Assembly (NCBI GenBank): GCA_002315475.1
Contig: DCGI01000002.1
Span: forward strand, 1,111-10,561
Length of the DNA: 9,451 nt
Source: Christensenella sp. UBA1782
GTDB taxonomy: Bacteria; Bacillota; Clostridia; Christensenellales; DTU072
Direction of reading: 5' to 3'
Below are positions 7,212 through 9,451 of the stretch, in pieces. The notes under the pieces were generated by a model that worked only from the letters and a program-made list of their open reading frames with translations, searched no databases and was not told the DNA's origin. A program made the translations under genes and the position numbers. Positions within the stretch are counted from its first letter, which is position 1. The number at the start of each line of letters is the position of its first letter.

Positions 7212-7242
7212 AAAGCAAGTAAGTTACATATACTTTTCTTAT

Positions 7243-7914
7243 ATGCAACAATTTACTTTGGAATTTTCCTCTTCAAAGCAAGCGGAAAAGTACTTGGAAA
7301 ACTATTTTAGAAAGAATAAAGTAGAGTATAAAAAAGAAAAAAGTTCGGGAGCAGCTTATTGTTTCCATGCGGAAAGGAATGTATTTTTACATTCCTTTTC
7401 TGTCGTTTTAACCACCGTATACAAGCAGAAAAACGTGTTATTTCGTCGGGAAAAGACCGAAACGGAATTATTTTGCGCCTGTGTCGGTGCCGTACTGAGT
7501 ATGGAACGGGAAACCGAAAGAGGGTACTTGGAAGAAAGAGGAAGGGAGTATACCGCCGTAAACTTGGACGGATTTTACAATTTTGAAATGAACGATATGC
7601 GGAAAGAATGGGAGAGTATCGGATTTTTAACCAACCGCCTTTATGAAAAATGCAGAGTAAAAGAAGAATATATTTCTCTATTGCTTTATTTTTTGGATTT
7701 AGAAATGCCGGGAACGGACGTTTTGGTTCGGGACGGTAAGCTTTTTCAAAAGATTACGGGGGAAGAATTGGAAATCTGTCCGATATTTGCCGATAAACGG
7801 GAAAATCTTATTGCCAATCTTTTTTTGCATAGACCTTCCGAAATCACCGTTGACGGCAGGCAAAACGATAAAAAGTTTTTAGAACTCGTTACGATGGTGG
7901 GAACGCAAAGTTGA
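7243..7914 (+). CDS. YtxC-like (putative sporulation-associated) protein
   Basis: A 223-residue soluble protein with no signal peptide or membrane segment. It is tentatively placed in the YtxC family of spore-forming Bacillota. The segment VNLDGFYNFEMNDMRKEW (from residue 106) resembles the family's 'GFxxFRLxxY' block, it is followed by a 'LLLYFLDLEMP' stretch, and the C-terminal region (about 187-223, ENLIANLFLHRPSEITVDG then a LELVTMVG end) matches the closing block seen in that family. A cysteine-rich end found in some members is absent. The biochemical role of YtxC is unknown. The frame is open upstream to 7141, but this would overlap the alpha-galactosidase gene; the ATG at 7243 gives the natural start MQQFTLEF. 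No Shine-Dalgarno site precedes it. It is 31 bases after the alpha-galactosidase stop and 31 bases before the hydrolase ATG, so it may be cotranscribed with both. Family assignment is from memory of the motif pattern and could be wrong. Confidence 0.55.
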   Translation: MQQFTLEFSSSKQAEKYLENYFRKNKVEYKKEKSSGAAYCFHAERNVFLHSFSVVLTTVYKQKNVLFRREKTETELFCACVGAVLSMERETERGYLEERGREYTAVNLDGFYNFEMNDMRKEWESIGFLTNRLYEKCRVKEEYISLLLYFLDLEMPGTDVLVRDGKLFQKITGEELEICPIFADKRENLIANLFLHRPSEITVDGRQNDKKFLELVTMVGTQS

Positions 7915-7939
7915 CTTTTTGATAACCTTATGGTACTAT
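7911..7939 (+). promoter_or_regulatory. Extended -10 promoter of the hydrolase gene, predicted leaderless
   Basis: TTGACT (7911-7916) overlaps the stop codon of the preceding gene. A 17-base spacer and TACTAT (7934-7939) follow, with TG at 7931-7932 forming an extended -10. Counting seven bases from the end of the -10 puts the start at 7946, the A of the hydrolase ATG. Confidence 0.65.
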
Positions 7940-7945
7940 AAACGC

Positions 7946-8680
7946 ATGAATATTCATTTTTTAGGAACCAGTCATGGCATTTGCGAGAAGGATAGGCATT
8001 GTTCCTGTGCCGTGCTAACGGTGGGAAACAGAAGATATCTTATTGATGCGGGTGCGCCTATTACCGATATTTTGCCGAGAGAAAACATCCCCTACGACTC
8101 GATAAAAGGCATTTTTATCACGCATAACCATTTTGACCACATGGTCGGATTGGTGCATTATACGGGCAATTTGGATGACTTTAACCGTTTTGAGGGGATT
8201 CGTAACGACGTGTATGTTCCGCATAAACAGGTGTATCGTAACATGTACCGATTGTTGTTCGGGTGGAAAATAGTGCCTCGTCGCGTAAAATTTCATCGGT
8301 ATCGTCGAGGGGTGATATTCGACGACGGGTTTATTAAAGTTACCGCTTACCGAGTACGACATATTTTGTTTTCCTATGCCTTTATGATAGAGGGAGAAGG
8401 GAAAAGGGTTCTTTTTTCAGGGGATCTGTCAATGGGTATGCGCGATTTACCCAAAGTCTTATGGGAACAAGAATTCGATGCTTTGGTTTTGGAAGGAGCT
8501 CATACCGTCTTGAACGGGGAAGACCTTTTGTCGAGATTACGGGGCGTGAAGACCAAAAGATTGATAATCAATCATTTGTATGAAAAGAAAAATTCCGATG
8601 AAGTTCTGCAAGAAACCTTTGCGGCATTGCCCGACAAAGAGTGTCTTGCCGCTTTTGACGGACTAAAAATGGATTTATGA
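7946..8680 (+). CDS. Metallo-beta-lactamase-fold hydrolase
   Basis: A 244-residue protein of the RNase Z/UlaG-like branch of the metallo-beta-lactamase fold. It opens with the strand MNIHFLGTSHG. It carries the metal motif THNHFDH (H60, H62, D64, H65), H139 in a YRVRHILFSYAF segment, LFSGD with the bridging D160, GAH with H186, and LIINH with the closing H210. This set supports a di-metal hydrolase, probably zinc. The family includes phosphodiesterases, nucleases and lactonases, and the substrate cannot be told. It lacks a signal peptide, so it is cytoplasmic. An upstream TTG at 7919 would extend it by nine residues, but the family start pattern and the promoter position favour 7946. No ribosome binding site precedes this ATG. 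It is last in a possible three-gene unit, followed by a strong terminator, and also has its own promoter. Confidence 0.88.
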   Translation: MNIHFLGTSHGICEKDRHCSCAVLTVGNRRYLIDAGAPITDILPRENIPYDSIKGIFITHNHFDHMVGLVHYTGNLDDFNRFEGIRNDVYVPHKQVYRNMYRLLFGWKIVPRRVKFHRYRRGVIFDDGFIKVTAYRVRHILFSYAFMIEGEGKRVLFSGDLSMGMRDLPKVLWEQEFDALVLEGAHTVLNGEDLLSRLRGVKTKRLIINHLYEKKNSDEVLQETFAALPDKECLAAFDGLKMDL

Positions 8681-8730
8681 CAGAGGGAGCAGGTAGGAAA
8701 TCTCCCTGCGAACTTTCTTTTAGGAAGTGG

Positions 8731-8778
8731 GGTACGGGGCGGAAATCCTTTTACAAAAAGGGTTCCGCCCCGTATTTT
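8731..8778 (+). terminator. Strong intrinsic terminator after the hydrolase gene
   Basis: A perfect 12-base-pair GC-rich stem (8733-8744 with 8763-8774), extendable by two G-T pairs, encloses a second 6-base-pair stem (CCTTTT 8747-8752 with AAAAGG 8756-8761) around a three-base loop. A short T-run ends at 8778. It lies 50 bases after the stop. A weaker competing hairpin (GGGAG 8685-8689, CTCCC 8702-8706) precedes it. Confidence 0.85.
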
Positions 8779-8899
8779 CGATAAAAGAAAAAAAATTTTA
8801 TTTTTTAATAACGGTATAAAAATTTACGAATTTAATATAAAATAGTTAAAAAACGACCGTTCTTTCGCGTTGAAACACTCTTGAAGCTACAGGGGTTTC
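8779..8899. other. AT-rich intergenic stretch upstream of the topoisomerase gene
   Basis: Positions about 8785-8855 are almost wholly A and T, as in an UP-element or curved DNA. An imperfect inverted repeat (GAAACACTCT 8872-8881, AGGGGTTTC 8891-8899, with one bulge) ends at the -35 box of the next promoter. No gene is seen. Confidence 0.4.
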
Positions 8900-8928
8900 T
8901 TGACGAACCGGAAAAACTATGGTAGTAT
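8900..8928 (+). promoter_or_regulatory. Promoter of the topoisomerase B-subunit gene
   Basis: TTGACG (8900-8905), a 17-base spacer and TAGTAT (8923-8928) with TG at 8920-8921 give an extended -10 promoter. The predicted start is near 8935, for a leader of about 32 bases. A second extended -10, TGGTACTAT (8931-8939), lies directly after it without a good -35. Confidence 0.7.
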
Positions 8929-8966
8929 ATTGGTACTATGAAAAGTTTACATACAAAGGAGAGAGT

Positions 8967-9451
8967 ATGAAGGAAATAGATGAAAATCCTCAAATCGAGA
9001 TTTCTTCAACGGAAAAACCAAAGAAGAAGACCTCCCAAAAGCCTACGGCAAGCGAAGAGTATAATGCGAGAAACATAACCGTTTTGGAAGGTTTGGAACC
9101 CGTTCGTATCCGTCCCGGTATGTATATCGGTTCGACGGACAGTCGGGGCTTGCACCAAATCCTTTGGGAAATTATCGATAACGCCATGGACGAAGCCGAG
9201 AACGGTTATGCCAACAAAATCGACGTAACGTTAAACGAAGACGGCTCGGCTACCGTACAAGACAACGGTAGAGGCGTTCCGGTCGATATGCACGAAGCGG
9301 GAAAACCGGCAATCGAAATTATTTATACGACCCTTCATGCCGGCGGAAAGTTTAACGATTCCAGTTACAGCTACAGCGGCGGTTTGCATGGCGTCGGCGG
9401 AAGTGCCACGAACGCACTCAGCGAATACATGAACGTCGAAGTCTGTCGGGA
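8967..9451 (+). CDS. parE: Type IIA DNA topoisomerase subunit B, N-terminal part (ParE, or GyrB)
   Basis: The first 161 codons are present, open to the window edge. The product is the ATPase subunit of topoisomerase IV (chromosome decatenation) or gyrase (negative supercoiling). GHKL ATPase motifs are clear: VRIRPGMYIGS (46-56), WEIIDNAMDEA with the catalytic base E68 and the ATP-binding N72, DNGRGVP (99-105), LHAGGKF (123-129) and the ATP lid GGLHGVGGSATNALS (138-152). Residues 1-30 are a polar, lysine-rich, probably disordered extension. The ATG has AAAGGAG (8955-8961) five bases upstream. ParE is preferred because clostridial gyrB normally sits with dnaA, dnaN, recF and gyrA, and none is here. 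The N-terminal region alone does not settle ParE against GyrB. A parC or gyrA partner would be expected downstream. Confidence 0.9.
   Translation, partial: MKEIDENPQIEISSTEKPKKKTSQKPTASEEYNARNITVLEGLEPVRIRPGMYIGSTDSRGLHQILWEIIDNAMDEAENGYANKIDVTLNEDGSATVQDNGRGVPVDMHEAGKPAIEIIYTTLHAGGKFNDSSYSYSGGLHGVGGSATNALSEYMNVEVCR

Noticed and set aside
7141..7242. Upstream TTG start for the YtxC-like gene
   Set aside because: It would overlap the last 71 bases of the alpha-galactosidase gene, has no binding site, and adds 34 residues not resembling the family start.
7919..7945. TTG start nine codons upstream for the hydrolase
   Set aside because: The conserved first strand of the fold begins at MNIHFLG, and the extra residues are encoded by the promoter spacer and -10 box.
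8685..8706. GGGAG/CTCCC hairpin as a separate terminator
   Set aside because: The stem is only five pairs, overlaps an alternative pairing, and no proper T-tract follows. The strong terminator at 8731-8778 is sufficient.
1..9451. Mobile element, CRISPR array, riboswitch or T-box
   Set aside because: I found no regularly spaced repeat set, terminal inverted repeats with a transposase, T-box core or recognised riboswitch core. Leaders of hom/coaX and the other genes are too short for a T-box.

Overview
The window looks like a chromosomal, housekeeping-rich segment of a low-to-moderate G+C Gram-positive bacterium, most likely an anaerobic gut-type member of the Bacillota (Clostridia or a close relative). 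The basis is strong purine-rich Shine-Dalgarno sites, consensus SigA-type promoters, compact hairpin/T-tract terminators, a type III pantothenate kinase (CoaX), a clostridial-style GH36 alpha-galactosidase and a protein resembling the sporulation-associated YtxC family. No insertion sequence, integrase, phage gene or CRISPR array is visible.

Layout. Positions 1-41 hold the 5' part of a tRNA-Ser(UGA) gene on the minus strand, cut by the window edge, with a consensus minus-strand promoter about 180 bases upstream. A gene-free regulatory stretch follows to 586, with the divergent promoter of an 873-residue fused ABC transporter (587-3208, plus). Two hairpin terminators in opposite orientations (3237-3301) separate this gene from a convergent two-gene minus-strand operon: coaX (4620-5387), then hom, homoserine dehydrogenase (3324-4598). 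A 123-base divergent promoter region with two palindromes separates coaX from a plus-strand group: GH36 alpha-galactosidase (5511-7211), a YtxC-like protein (7243-7914) and a metallo-beta-lactamase-fold hydrolase (7946-8680). A strong terminator closes this group (8731-8778). After it come an AT-rich stretch, a promoter, and the first 161 codons of a type IIA topoisomerase B subunit (ParE or GyrB, from 8967), which runs off the window.

How the genes work together. Most are independent functions: cofactor A synthesis (CoaX), Thr/Met/Ile precursor supply (Hom), alpha-galactoside breakdown (GH36), membrane transport or stress response (ABC) and DNA topology (ParE/GyrB). No dedicated multi-gene defence or biosynthetic system is evident. 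The points most worth a second look are regulatory. The hydrolase gene has a near-consensus extended -10 promoter whose predicted start falls on the A of its ATG, which would make a leaderless mRNA, and the YtxC-like gene before it also lacks a ribosome binding site. The coaX/alpha-galactosidase divergent region carries a perfect 12-base palindrome over one -35 element. The ABC transporter has an unusually large predicted external domain and a promoter flanked by repeats.
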